From Holophagae bacterium (GTDB lineage Bacteria > Acidobacteriota > Thermoanaerobaculia > Thermoanaerobaculales > Sulfomarinibacteraceae), in the NCBI GenBank assembly GCA_030609785.1, contig JAUWTC010000012.1, positions 1 through 14,674 of the forward strand: 14,674 bases of DNA, in the 5' to 3' direction. The notes below the pieces were generated by a model. It did not search any database. It was given only the letters and a program-made list of their open reading frames with translations, and was not told the origin of the DNA. A program made the translations under genes and the position numbers. Below are positions 7,424 to 13,954 of this stretch, in pieces. The first letter of the stretch is position 1. Each line of letters begins with the position of its first letter.

Positions 7424-7565
7424 TTGGTTGAAAGGGAATTTATATTCTCTTTGACCCTATGACGCGGCGCCCCGTATCACAAAGTACTAACCAATTCATT
7501 GCCTACCTTACAATCTCACCAAATTCCTACCAACAATCCAACCAACCGACGGGCGCCGACCGTCG
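7424..7565 (+). ncRNA. Candidate structured leader or small RNA
   Basis: Downstream of the strong promoter the DNA has RNA-like pairing and no open frame with coding character. AATTGGTT (7422-7429) pairs with AACCAATT (7489-7496), enclosing a 9-bp hairpin (7431-7439 with 7444-7452, one G-T wobble, loop TTAT) and an irregular GC-rich stem at 7460-7479: a three-way-junction-like layout. A G-free, C/A/T-rich tract follows at 7502-7547. Then comes a perfect 6-bp stem CGACGG/CCGTCG (7547-7565). The outer stem begins two or three bases before the expected start, so part of it may be absent from RNA. It matches no riboswitch or housekeeping RNA consensus that I recognise (TPP, cobalamin, c-di-GMP, 6S, SRP, tmRNA considered). 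No covariation evidence is available. Confidence 0.3.
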
Positions 7566-7797
7566 TATATCCCTTACGGCTCTCAGAACAAGGCTTCCTG
7601 AGCTACCCGCAAAAAGCCAATAGCTGAAAACTCCCAGCGGTGCCGTTCGGTCCCTTTTCTCCCGGCTTCGCCGGGGTCATGGTTGTTTCTGTTAACATAT
7701 GTCAGTTCAATGCGGTAGCTCCCGATTTCGTTCGGGGTGCCGCCAACAGCTGTAGGGGAAGCCCGCTGTCCCCCCAGACGCAACGACGGAGCAAGGC
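7566..7797 (+). other. Remainder of the non-coding region before the DUF4388 operon
   Basis: No supported gene. It contains several small pairings: CTCAG/CTGAG around 7583-7602, AGCTA/TAGCT (7601-7605 with 7621-7625), the CCCGGC-TTC-GCCGGG hairpin (7661-7675), and CCCGA/TCGGG (7721-7725 with 7732-7736). Near 7683-7711 there is a weak promoter-like pair (TTGTTT, 17 bases, TTCAAT). GGAG at 7788-7791, six bases before the ATG at 7798, is the ribosome-binding site of the next gene. The region would be the distal part of a long leader if the 7390 promoter serves the operon. Confidence 0.5.
7661..7675. repeat. Perfect hairpin CCCGGC-TTC-GCCGGG
   Basis: A 6-bp GC stem with a TTC loop, the reverse orientation of the GAA-loop hairpin at 1996-2008 and related to the imperfect one at 4454-4468. 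On the plus strand it follows a CCCTTTTCT tract rather than preceding a T run, so it is not a forward terminator. Confidence 0.5.
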
Positions 7798-9048
7798 ATG
7801 GCATTGGTTGGAAAGCTCGAAGATCTCAACTTGACGGAGCTCTTCCATGTTCTGTCCCTGTTCCAGAAGTCCGGGCGTCTGACCCTCTCGGCCGATGACA
7901 GGAAGGGCGTATTCCTCTTCAAGGGAGGAAAGATCATCCACGCCGCCAACGGCTCACCGCGAGAGTCCTTGGGCCAAACCCTGCTTTCCAAGAACCTCAT
8001 TTCGGAATCGACTCTGCGGACTGCCCTCGACACGCAGGCGGCCGATTCCGAACATCGTCGATTGGGCACCATCCTGGTTAGCATGGGCGCCGTCACCGAA
8101 GAGCAGATCGAGCAGCAGATCCGCGAACGGCTCCAGGCCATCACCAAGGAGTTTCTCCACTCGGATACCGGTTTTTTCAGCTTCAAGCCGGAAGAGGATG
8201 ATCCGGCCTCCGACGATGGTCAGCCCCGGCAGGATGTCGATTTGCCGACGGGCATGAACACCGATCAATTCATCCTCGATCTTCTGACGCGACTCGATGC
8301 CGTGCAATCGCGGCAGGGCCCATCAACCTCACCCGACGTGGCCGAGCCGGGCGATGCGTCGTCCGACGCCGGAGAGTCTCTTACTGAGGCAGGACTTTCG
8401 GCCATCCTCGATTACATGGTGGACTCTTCCAACTACGGGACACTGACTGCCGAACCGGACAGTGGCATGGATATCGCCGCCAGCCTGGCGGAACTTCGGT
8501 CGTTGATGGTAGAGATTCAGCTTCGGTCCCCGTCGTTCACCGGAGAGATCACGCTGATGATCCTCCGTTTTGCAACTCGAGTGGTCAATCGTGGCGTCCT
8601 GTGTCATGTGTCACCGAGCGGCATCATCGGTATCGGACAGTTCGGACTGGCCAGAAAAAGGGAGAGCACTGAGTCCGTCGATCGCAGAATCCGCAGCATG
8701 TGCATTCCGCTCAACGAGCCTTCGGTCTTCCTGGAGGTCTTCGAGACGATGCACTCGTATCAAGGCCGACTCAGGAGCAGTTGGTGGAACGACCAGCTCG
8801 TTCGGTTCCTCGGGGGTCCGGCCCCGACCGAAGTTATTGTCATCCCGATCATCGTAGACGGTATGATCGAGGGGATGTTTTATGGCGACAACGTTCCGCA
8901 CGACCGGGCGATCGGGCCGGTTCACACTTTGGAACTCCTGATGATCGAAGCTGGACTTGCCATGGAAAAGACAATGTTGCGTTCTCGCCTGAAACAAATC
9001 CAGGATCAAGCTCGCATCCTGGGAACACCATCGGAGGCTCCTTCGTGA
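7798..9048 (+). CDS. DUF4388 (PATAN) signalling protein with C-terminal GAF-like domain
   Basis: A 416-residue cytosolic protein with no signal peptide or membrane span. Residues 1-55 begin a DUF4388/PATAN domain (MALVGKLEDLNLTELFHVLSLFQKSGRLTL, then VFLFKGGKIIHAANG). The helical section 58-112 has two tandem 24-residue units with the spacing LGxxLxxxxxIxxxxLxxxLxxQ (SLGQTLLSKNLISE..., RLGTILVSMGAVTE...), like MshEN/GspE N-terminal motifs. FFSFKPEEDD closes the domain. An acidic Ser/Pro-rich linker spans about 170-195. Residues about 230-395 look GAF-like: a leading helix, VLCHVSPSGIIGIG, IPLNEPSVFLEVFETM, then VIVIPIIVDGMIEGMFYGDN. DUF4388 proteins are known as signalling adaptors (PatA N terminus); the ligand is unknown. 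It is the first gene of a four-gene run, with GGAG six bases before ATG and 13 bases to the response regulator. Confidence 0.85.
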   Translation: MALVGKLEDLNLTELFHVLSLFQKSGRLTLSADDRKGVFLFKGGKIIHAANGSPRESLGQTLLSKNLISESTLRTALDTQAADSEHRRLGTILVSMGAVTEEQIEQQIRERLQAITKEFLHSDTGFFSFKPEEDDPASDDGQPRQDVDLPTGMNTDQFILDLLTRLDAVQSRQGPSTSPDVAEPGDASSDAGESLTEAGLSAILDYMVDSSNYGTLTAEPDSGMDIAASLAELRSLMVEIQLRSPSFTGEITLMILRFATRVVNRGVLCHVSPSGIIGIGQFGLARKRESTESVDRRIRSMCIPLNEPSVFLEVFETMHSYQGRLRSSWWNDQLVRFLGGPAPTEVIVIPIIVDGMIEGMFYGDNVPHDRAIGPVHTLELLMIEAGLAMEKTMLRSRLKQIQDQARILGTPSEAPS

Positions 9049-9061
9049 AACGAGATTCACC

Positions 9062-9454
9062 ATGACGCCACAAACCGTCATGACCATCGATGATTCTGCA
9101 GCCATCCTGACGATCATCGCGGCCTACCTCGAGGACTCGGAGTTCAAGGTCGTCGCATCCGAGCGGGATGGCCGCAGAGCGGTCGAACGGTTTCAAGAAA
9201 TCCGACCAGACATCGTCCTGTTGGATTTGATCATGCCCGGCCAGTCCGGCATGGAGACTCTGTCCCAGATCCTGGCGCTGGACCCCGACACATGTGTGGT
9301 CATGGTCAGTTCGTTGGGTACAGAGGATGCCGTGCACCAGTGCCTGAGCACCGGCGCCAGAAGCTTCCTCCAGAAGCCATTCTCGCGAGACGCATTCATC
9401 GACTTCCTGCGAAATCTCGAGAACCAACCACGGGACCCGAGGATCGAATCATGA
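9062..9454 (+). CDS. Single-domain response regulator (CheY-like)
   Basis: A 130-residue stand-alone receiver domain. The acidic pair D10/D11 (MTIDDS), phosphoacceptor D55 (IVLLDLIMPG), switch Ser S83 (MVSSLG) and conserved K105-P106 (LQKPFS) are all present, so it should be phosphorylatable. There is no output domain, as in CheY-type diffusible regulators. The sequence MPGQSGMETL with VMVSSLGTEDA is close to CheY-like receivers near chemotaxis phosphatases. It begins 13 bases after the DUF4388/GAF gene and overlaps the next gene by four bases (ATGA at 9451-9454), so the next gene is translationally coupled. That gene encodes a CheX-like domain, which suggests a regulator-phosphatase pair. 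The kinase is not in the window. The Shine-Dalgarno before this ATG is weak, consistent with coupling to the upstream gene. Confidence 0.95.
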   Translation: MTPQTVMTIDDSAAILTIIAAYLEDSEFKVVASERDGRRAVERFQEIRPDIVLLDLIMPGQSGMETLSQILALDPDTCVVMVSSLGTEDAVHQCLSTGARSFLQKPFSRDAFIDFLRNLENQPRDPRIES

Positions 9455-10305
9455 GTTCGATGTTCTTTGGTCACTACCTTTTGGAACACGGCGCTATTAA
9501 TCGTGAGGCGCTGCTGGATGCCATCGAGAAGCAACGCAGCACCAACCGATCATTGCCTGACATCGCCGTCCGGGAAGGGCTGTTGGATCAAGCCAAGGCC
9601 GACCAGATCCACGCAATGTTCCGCATCTCGAATTCGAGCCACGAAGATCTCTGCGTTTCGGAAGGACGTCTGTCCCGAACCGATGTCGAGAGACTCAGCC
9701 GTATGCAATCCGCCCAGTGGCTCCGCATCGGCGCCGCTCTCGTCAAGGGAGGACATCTGTCCGATGCCGCCCTGACGACCCACCTCGAAGCCTTCAACGC
9801 CACCGAGGCGGTGGAGCAGAGAACCCTGGAAAGTGAATTCAACCACCTCGAGGAATCGACAATCGTCCGGGCCTGTACCGAATTGACACTGCACCATGTG
9901 GCCCGCATTTCCGGCGCCCCTGTCAAACTGCAACGGATTGACCCCTCCGACGGCACCCTGAAACAGGGATTTCGTCGTTTCGCGCAGAACATTGTCGGCG
10001 ACAGAGAATTCTGCGTCGCGGTCGACCTTGAAGATCCCCTGTTTTCGATTGCAACCCGAGGCATGCTTGGCGTAGAGGTTGATCCTGCCGGTGATGCCGC
10101 GGGCGATGCAGGCTGCGAGTTGATCAACCTGATCGGAGGCAATGCCTGCACTCGGCTCGAACCCGAGGGTTACACGCTCCGGCCGCAGCCTCCATTCTCT
10201 CCTGACATTTCAGATCCGGGTCGCGAGAAGAGGCCGTCGATCCGAGGCGCCGCACTGGCGGGCGATGATCATTTCGAAATCAACATTTTCCTCAACCCAC
10301 CATGA
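9451..10305 (+). CDS. Tandem MshEN-like repeats fused to a CheX-type phosphatase domain
   Basis: A 284-residue soluble protein. Residues 5-115 hold four helical units in two pairs: FFGHYLLEHGAINREALLDAIEKQ, SLPDIAVREGLLDQ..., LCVSEGRLSRTDVERL..., RIGAALVKGGHLSDAALTTHL. Their spacing resembles MshEN/GspE N-terminal motifs, some of which bind c-di-GMP, although the leading Arg is present only in the last unit. Residues about 135-284 resemble CheX/CheC phosphatases; the signature D219-x3-E223-x2-N226 lies in GDAGCELINLIGGNA and is followed by a Pro-rich turn (245-248). E and N are the family's catalytic residues against aspartyl phosphate. The start at 9451 has GAGGAT 8-9 bases upstream and overlaps the response-regulator stop; longer in-frame starts lie inside that gene. 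Its stop overlaps the next ATG (10302). Likely role (inference): dephosphorylating the adjacent regulator under ligand control. Confidence 0.75.
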   Translation: MSSMFFGHYLLEHGAINREALLDAIEKQRSTNRSLPDIAVREGLLDQAKADQIHAMFRISNSSHEDLCVSEGRLSRTDVERLSRMQSAQWLRIGAALVKGGHLSDAALTTHLEAFNATEAVEQRTLESEFNHLEESTIVRACTELTLHHVARISGAPVKLQRIDPSDGTLKQGFRRFAQNIVGDREFCVAVDLEDPLFSIATRGMLGVEVDPAGDAAGDAGCELINLIGGNACTRLEPEGYTLRPQPPFSPDISDPGREKRPSIRGAALAGDDHFEINIFLNPP

Positions 10306-12413
10306 GAAATGAACTGGTCTACGTCGTCCACTCAGAGCCGGGTGTCGCTGCTCAGCTGAGTCAGGCCCTGTTGGCATCCAAATTCAAGGTTGTCAGCATG
10401 ACGACGGAGACGGAGGCCGACGCCACGGTGACCGGCCAGCAGTTCATGCTGCCCGATGCCATTCTGACCCCGCTCGGAGACATCGAAAGCGGCGACTCAA
10501 TCCTGATTCGTCTTCTTCAGTCAAACCCTTTGATGGAGCAGATCCCCCTGGTCGTCGTTGCCAGCACCGACAAGGACGAGCGGCGCAGGGCCCTTCGGCT
10601 CGGCCTTCTCAGCGTCGTCTTCCCCCCTTACGACCCCGAAGAGGTCTCCCTGACGACACAACTGGCCATCGAAAAGCACCGTAACGAGCAACTGCTCTTC
10701 GGATCACTTTCGCAGCTGTCCGTCCCGGATCTGCTCCAAACCGCCGAGGTCGGACGGCGCAGCGGCACAATTTCCTTTCAACACAACGGGGACAAGGGCC
10801 AGGTGTGGCTGCGTGACGGCATGGTGGTCAACGCCGTCACCGACGATGTCACCCCACCCGAAGAGGCGGTCTACCGCATCATCCTGTGGGACTCCGGCAC
10901 CTTCGAGGCCAACTTCGGAGACATCGACGTCGATGTCCAGTTTTCCCTGCCTCCGTCGGAACTGGTCCTCGAGGCAATGCGGCGCCTCGACGAGGCGCGG
11001 GCCGCCGAGTCCGAAGCGCCGGGCATTGGCTCCAACGAACCCGCCCGTCTCCAGCAACTGGAGTTCGCTCTGACCCTCCCCAACATCGTTTCCGCCTACA
11101 CGGGGAACTACCTGGATCCAGCCCTTCTGGCCGATCGCCTCGAGAGTGTCCGGCTGTCGATGCTTGATTCAGAGCCGGAACTGCACCATTTTCAGGTTTT
11201 GGACTCAGGCGCCGTTATCCTGGTTGATACTGCCTCGGCCTACAACTCGGGTGCAGTCCTGGAGGCCGGCGCGCGGTGGTGTGCCGCCGTCTTCCACCGA
11301 ATGGATGCTGCACTGGCCTGGAGGTTCGACCGCAAGCGGTTGGCCAATCTGCTCGGCCCCTGGCGAGAGACACTGATCGGAGAAGGGCTTTTCGAGATCC
11401 TGGGTCTGTCCGGCGTCGACGACACTCCGTCAACAGACGACGACTCTCATGTCTTGACGTCGAGAGAAAGGGCCTTGCCCCTTGGCTGTTTCCTCTTGGA
11501 GGCCAGTGGGAAGATCCTTGAATATGGTCCCTTCGGTCCCCAGATGGGCCGGATCGACCCCGAACGCCTTTCAGGTCAACGGATCACCGCCGTGATCCCG
11601 GCCGCCATCGCCCTTGAGGCAACCGACCTGATGCAGCAGGCAACGATCCCAGCCGGCGGATCCGGGGTGGCATACAGCCGCTTTGACTTCGAGATGGGCC
11701 ACGTCCCGGTATCGGTCCAAGTGTCCTTTTTCGCCTCGCCGGTGGAAGGGCACGTCCTTCTGACCATCAACCGGGTGCGTCCTCAGGAGACGCCCCTGTC
11801 ACCCCGCATCGAGCGCGACCCGCTGTTGGGCATCTTGACCGACGGCGGACCGAATAGGTTGCTGGCGGTCAACGATGACTTTCTGTGCGCCTTCGAAAGT
11901 CTGCTCTCCCGCACCTTCAGAAATCGCCAACAGGAAATTCTGCAGCGGTTCGGAAAGCAATGGGGCCTCCGTCACGCCTTGAGGGTCGAACAAATCGCCC
12001 AACATCAATTCGGCATGACTCTCAGAGAAGTGGAGTCTCACGTCGCCCTGGAGCTGTTGTCCGGCTCGATCGGGATCTTGGGGCTCGGGACCTTCGAGGC
12101 GGACCTGACCTACAGGGACCGCGGCCTCATCGTCGTCACACACACCAGCAGCCCCTTTCCGTCATACTTCCCATCGCCATCCGAAGTTTCCTGTTCGATC
12201 CTGGCCGGATTTCATGCGGCGATCCTGTCCTATCTCGCAGGGCGGCACCTGGCGGCCCGCGAAGTCTGTTGCAGTCGGACACCCGGCGAACCCTGCCTCT
12301 TCGTTATCGCAACCGAGGAACGCCTTAACGCCGTATTCGTTGCCGTCCCGGGATCATCGGATCATATCCTGCTGGCCGAAATTGCCGCGGCCAGACCGAC
12401 CGAGAGCCGCTGA
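10302..12413 (+). CDS. Pseudo-receiver / DUF4388 / PYP-like PAS / V4R fusion protein
   Basis: A 703-residue soluble sensor. Residues 3-120 have receiver-like layout, but the acidic pair is His-Ser (H10, S11), the phosphoacceptor region is AILTPLGD with no Asp at the expected place, and the conserved Lys-Pro is Pro-Pro (108-109); it cannot be phosphorylated normally. Residues 131-230 form a DUF4388 domain (LLFGSLSQLSVPDLLQ, GTISFQ, VWLRDGMVVNAVT). Residues about 245-385 are unrecognised. Residues 391-492 resemble the photoactive yellow protein PAS fold (LPLGCFLLEASGKILEY, then FDFEMGHVPVSVQVSFFA) but lack the chromophore Cys. Residues about 520-680 form a V4R domain with the terminal AAREVCCSRTPGEPCLF Cys motif; V4R domains bind small hydrophobic ligands. 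There is no histidine kinase, cyclase or DNA-binding output, so it probably acts by protein contacts. It starts inside the previous gene's stop (ATGA). Confidence 0.8.
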   Translation: MRNELVYVVHSEPGVAAQLSQALLASKFKVVSMTTETEADATVTGQQFMLPDAILTPLGDIESGDSILIRLLQSNPLMEQIPLVVVASTDKDERRRALRLGLLSVVFPPYDPEEVSLTTQLAIEKHRNEQLLFGSLSQLSVPDLLQTAEVGRRSGTISFQHNGDKGQVWLRDGMVVNAVTDDVTPPEEAVYRIILWDSGTFEANFGDIDVDVQFSLPPSELVLEAMRRLDEARAAESEAPGIGSNEPARLQQLEFALTLPNIVSAYTGNYLDPALLADRLESVRLSMLDSEPELHHFQVLDSGAVILVDTASAYNSGAVLEAGARWCAAVFHRMDAALAWRFDRKRLANLLGPWRETLIGEGLFEILGLSGVDDTPSTDDDSHVLTSRERALPLGCFLLEASGKILEYGPFGPQMGRIDPERLSGQRITAVIPAAIALEATDLMQQATIPAGGSGVAYSRFDFEMGHVPVSVQVSFFASPVEGHVLLTINRVRPQETPLSPRIERDPLLGILTDGGPNRLLAVNDDFLCAFESLLSRTFRNRQQEILQRFGKQWGLRHALRVEQIAQHQFGMTLREVESHVALELLSGSIGILGLGTFEADLTYRDRGLIVVTHTSSPFPSYFPSPSEVSCSILAGFHAAILSYLAGRHLAAREVCCSRTPGEPCLFVIATEERLNAVFVAVPGSSDHILLAEIAAARPTESR

Positions 12414-12640
12414 TGAAAAAGCCTCCCGATTCCCTGAAGGACGGGATCGGAACCGCTCTCGACAACTGCAGTTGGGATTACGCGGCCCCAAAACCCCAAC
12501 GCCGTTTCTTTCTCAATCCCATGAGTGCCTTTTTTGGTGATTTTCCCTGGGAAGGTCGGAACCCAAAACGCGGACAAGACGCGGAAAACCACATGTCCAC
12601 ATTCCCAGAGTCAAATTCGGATTCCAATATTCCTGACTAA
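12413..12640 (+). CDS. Doubtful small ORF (75 aa) at the operon end
   Basis: An ATG overlapping the stop of the 703-residue protein (TGATG) opens a 75-residue frame, basic then polar (MKKPPDSLKDG... to NSDSNIPD). The overlap would allow coupled translation. It matches nothing I recognise, third-codon positions are far less GC-biased than in neighbouring genes, and DNA hairpins and direct repeats run through it. It ends one base before the convergent CheX-like stop. The stretch may simply be the non-coding junction between two convergent operons. Confidence 0.2.
   Translation: MKKPPDSLKDGIGTALDNCSWDYAAPKPQRRFFLNPMSAFFGDFPWEGRNPKRGQDAENHMSTFPESNSDSNIPD
12426..12450 (-). terminator. Possible weak terminator for the minus-strand che operon
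   Basis: Arms CCGATTCCC (12426-12434) and GGGATCGG (12443-12450) pair over 8 bp with one bulged T and an 8-base loop. On the minus strand the stem is followed, after GGGAGGC-type spacing of about five bases, by TTTTT (12420-12416). The gap between stem and T run is long for an intrinsic terminator. It lies about 190 bases past the CheX-like stop. On the plus strand, GTTGGG/CCCAAC (12471-12476, 12495-12500) followed by GCCGTTTCTTTCT could serve the opposing operon. Confidence 0.25.
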
Positions 12641-12641
12641 T

Positions 12642-13100
12642 CTACCGGTGATCTGCGAGCAGGACCGCACGCAACGGCCCGCCCTCGTACCAAGCCTCCG
12701 TTTGTGCAACGACGTCACTGTCCAAGCGAGCAACACCGTAATTCGATCCCTCGATGACCGTCGGCAGTGAAATAAACTCGGAACCCGGCAGGAGCGTCTT
12801 GACGTTGCCGCCGACCATGTTGGTCAACTCCCCGAGAGCATCCCGGAGGTCCTCATTGGTCAGCTTAGCCTCCGGCACTGAGAACATCCGGGCCGCGGCG
12901 GCCCGAACGACAGACCGGCCGCAAATCAAATGCACGGCCCCGGCAAACCCTCCCGAGATCTGCACGGTACCTGTCATCAGGGGTTCCCGTGAATCTCTCG
13001 GCACGTCGGCGGGCTGTTCGTCGTCATCCAGCTCAAACCCCAACTGCGTTGACCAAATGATGTCGAGAATTTCAAAGAGGTCCCCGGGTGTAAGACTCAT
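12642..13100 (-). CDS. CheX-like chemotaxis phosphatase
   Basis: A 152-residue stand-alone CheX/CheC-type domain. CheX proteins remove phosphate from phosphorylated CheY-like regulators. The signature D87-x3-E91-x2-N94 is present in RDALGELTNMVGGNV, followed by SLPTVIEG (P113). The core fold features GTVQISGGFAGAVHLICG and VVRAAAARMFSVP also fit the CheX-like family. The ATG at 13100 has GGGGAG six bases upstream and overlaps the cheR stop by four bases (ATGA), so it is the third, translationally coupled gene of cheB-cheR-cheX. Fusion with other domains is absent, unlike the CheX domain in the facing operon. Which regulator it acts on is unknown: CheB's own receiver beyond the window, the single-domain regulator at 9062, or a CheY elsewhere. 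Confidence 0.8.
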   Translation of the reverse strand: MSLTPGDLFEILDIIWSTQLGFELDDDEQPADVPRDSREPLMTGTVQISGGFAGAVHLICGRSVVRAAAARMFSVPEAKLTNEDLRDALGELTNMVGGNVKTLLPGSEFISLPTVIEGSNYGVARLDSDVVAQTEAWYEGGPLRAVLLADHR

Positions 13101-13954
13101 GGACCGCTCCCCTCTCCCGGTTGATAGAACGCCGCACGCCCGAACTGGACCCGTCTGAAGCTGTCGTCCAGGCTCAAGGTAGTTTCTGCGGCGCCCAGGA
13201 TCAGATAACCGTCCGGCCTGAGGTGCCGCCGGACTCTTCGGAGGATCCGGCGCCGGGTCTCCACGTCAAAGTAAATCAAGACGTTCCTGAGAAACAAAAG
13301 GTCCACCTGGGGGATCCGAGTCCACTCCCGGTCCAGATTTTGTTGAAAAAAAGTCACCATCCGTTTGACCTCGTCCTTGGCCCACCACGATGCTCCGTGT
13401 TGATCGAAATATCGGACCAGCAGTCGTGCCGGCAGGCCCCGATTGACCTCCAGTTGCTTGAAGACTCCCACTCGGGCACGCTCGACCATCGCGCCCGAAA
13501 AGTCGCTCGCCAGTAACTGGATCGTCCAGGTGTCGATGTCGGGAATGACCTGGCGCAACACCATGGCCACGCTGTAGGGCTCCTGACCGCTGGAGCAAGC
13601 GGCACACCAGATGCTGAGCATGCGGGTCGTTTCCCGTCTCTTACGGATGAGTTCGGGGATTACCTGATCCCGAAGGGCCTCGTATGGGTGAAAGTCTCTG
13701 AAAAATGATGTTTCAGTCGTCGCCACTGCCTCCAACACATTGGTGTGAACGCTACCGTGGGGGCGGGATCGGAGGTGGGCGATCAGCTCGGCTACCGAAT
13801 CGAACCCCTCCTCCCTGGCGATGGGTAACAGTCGGGAACTGATCAGATAACCCTTGCTGTCATCCAGACTGATTGACGAATGCTGTTTGACCAGCGTTCG
13901 GACAAAATCGAAGTCGGATTGTGCGAGTTCGGATGGCTCAGCCCGCAGCCTCAT
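13097..13954 (-). CDS. cheR: Chemotaxis protein methyltransferase CheR
   Basis: A 285-residue S-adenosylmethionine-dependent methyltransferase that methylates glutamates of chemoreceptors. An N-terminal helical CheR_N domain (FDFVRTLVKQHSSISLDDSKGYLISSRL) leads into the catalytic domain: TTETSFFRD (79-87), the SAM-binding WCAACSSGQEPYS (116-128), LASDFS (D151), and LLFLRNVLIYFD (220-230). The ATG at 13954 was chosen because it overlaps the cheB stop in an ATGA and has GGAG about ten bases upstream; an in-frame GTG seven codons earlier (13975) lacks such a site. The C terminus lacks TPR repeats and any receptor-tail-binding extension. Neighbours CheB upstream and CheX-like downstream are all coupled by 4-base overlaps. 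Confidence 0.95.
   Translation of the reverse strand: MRLRAEPSELAQSDFDFVRTLVKQHSSISLDDSKGYLISSRLLPIAREEGFDSVAELIAHLRSRPHGSVHTNVLEAVATTETSFFRDFHPYEALRDQVIPELIRKRRETTRMLSIWCAACSSGQEPYSVAMVLRQVIPDIDTWTIQLLASDFSGAMVERARVGVFKQLEVNRGLPARLLVRYFDQHGASWWAKDEVKRMVTFFQQNLDREWTRIPQVDLLFLRNVLIYFDVETRRRILRRVRRHLRPDGYLILGAAETTLSLDDSFRRVQFGRAAFYQPGEGSGP

Noticed and set aside
7424..7797. Known riboswitch (TPP, cobalamin, glycine, c-di-GMP GEMM, fluoride) or 6S, SRP, tmRNA, RNase P RNA
   Set aside because: None of the conserved sequence boxes of these RNAs was found on either strand; only generic stems are present.
7583..7804. 73-codon minus-strand frame in the non-coding region
   Set aside because: No homology pattern or ribosome-binding site recognised, and it would overlap the start of the DUF4388 gene; the region looks like leader DNA.
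11472..11777. Functional blue-light receptor of the photoactive yellow protein type
   Set aside because: The chromophore Cys and the acidic partner residue are missing, so covalent coumarate binding is not expected.
12526..12580. Intrinsic terminator using the T6 run at 12529-12534
   Set aside because: Only a 4-bp CTCA/TGAG pairing precedes the T run, too weak for a convincing terminator.
12560..12590. Tandem ACGCGGA repeats as a CRISPR or iteron array
   Set aside because: Only two imperfect copies (ACGCGGACAA, ACGCGGAAAA) in adjacent positions; no spacer regularity.
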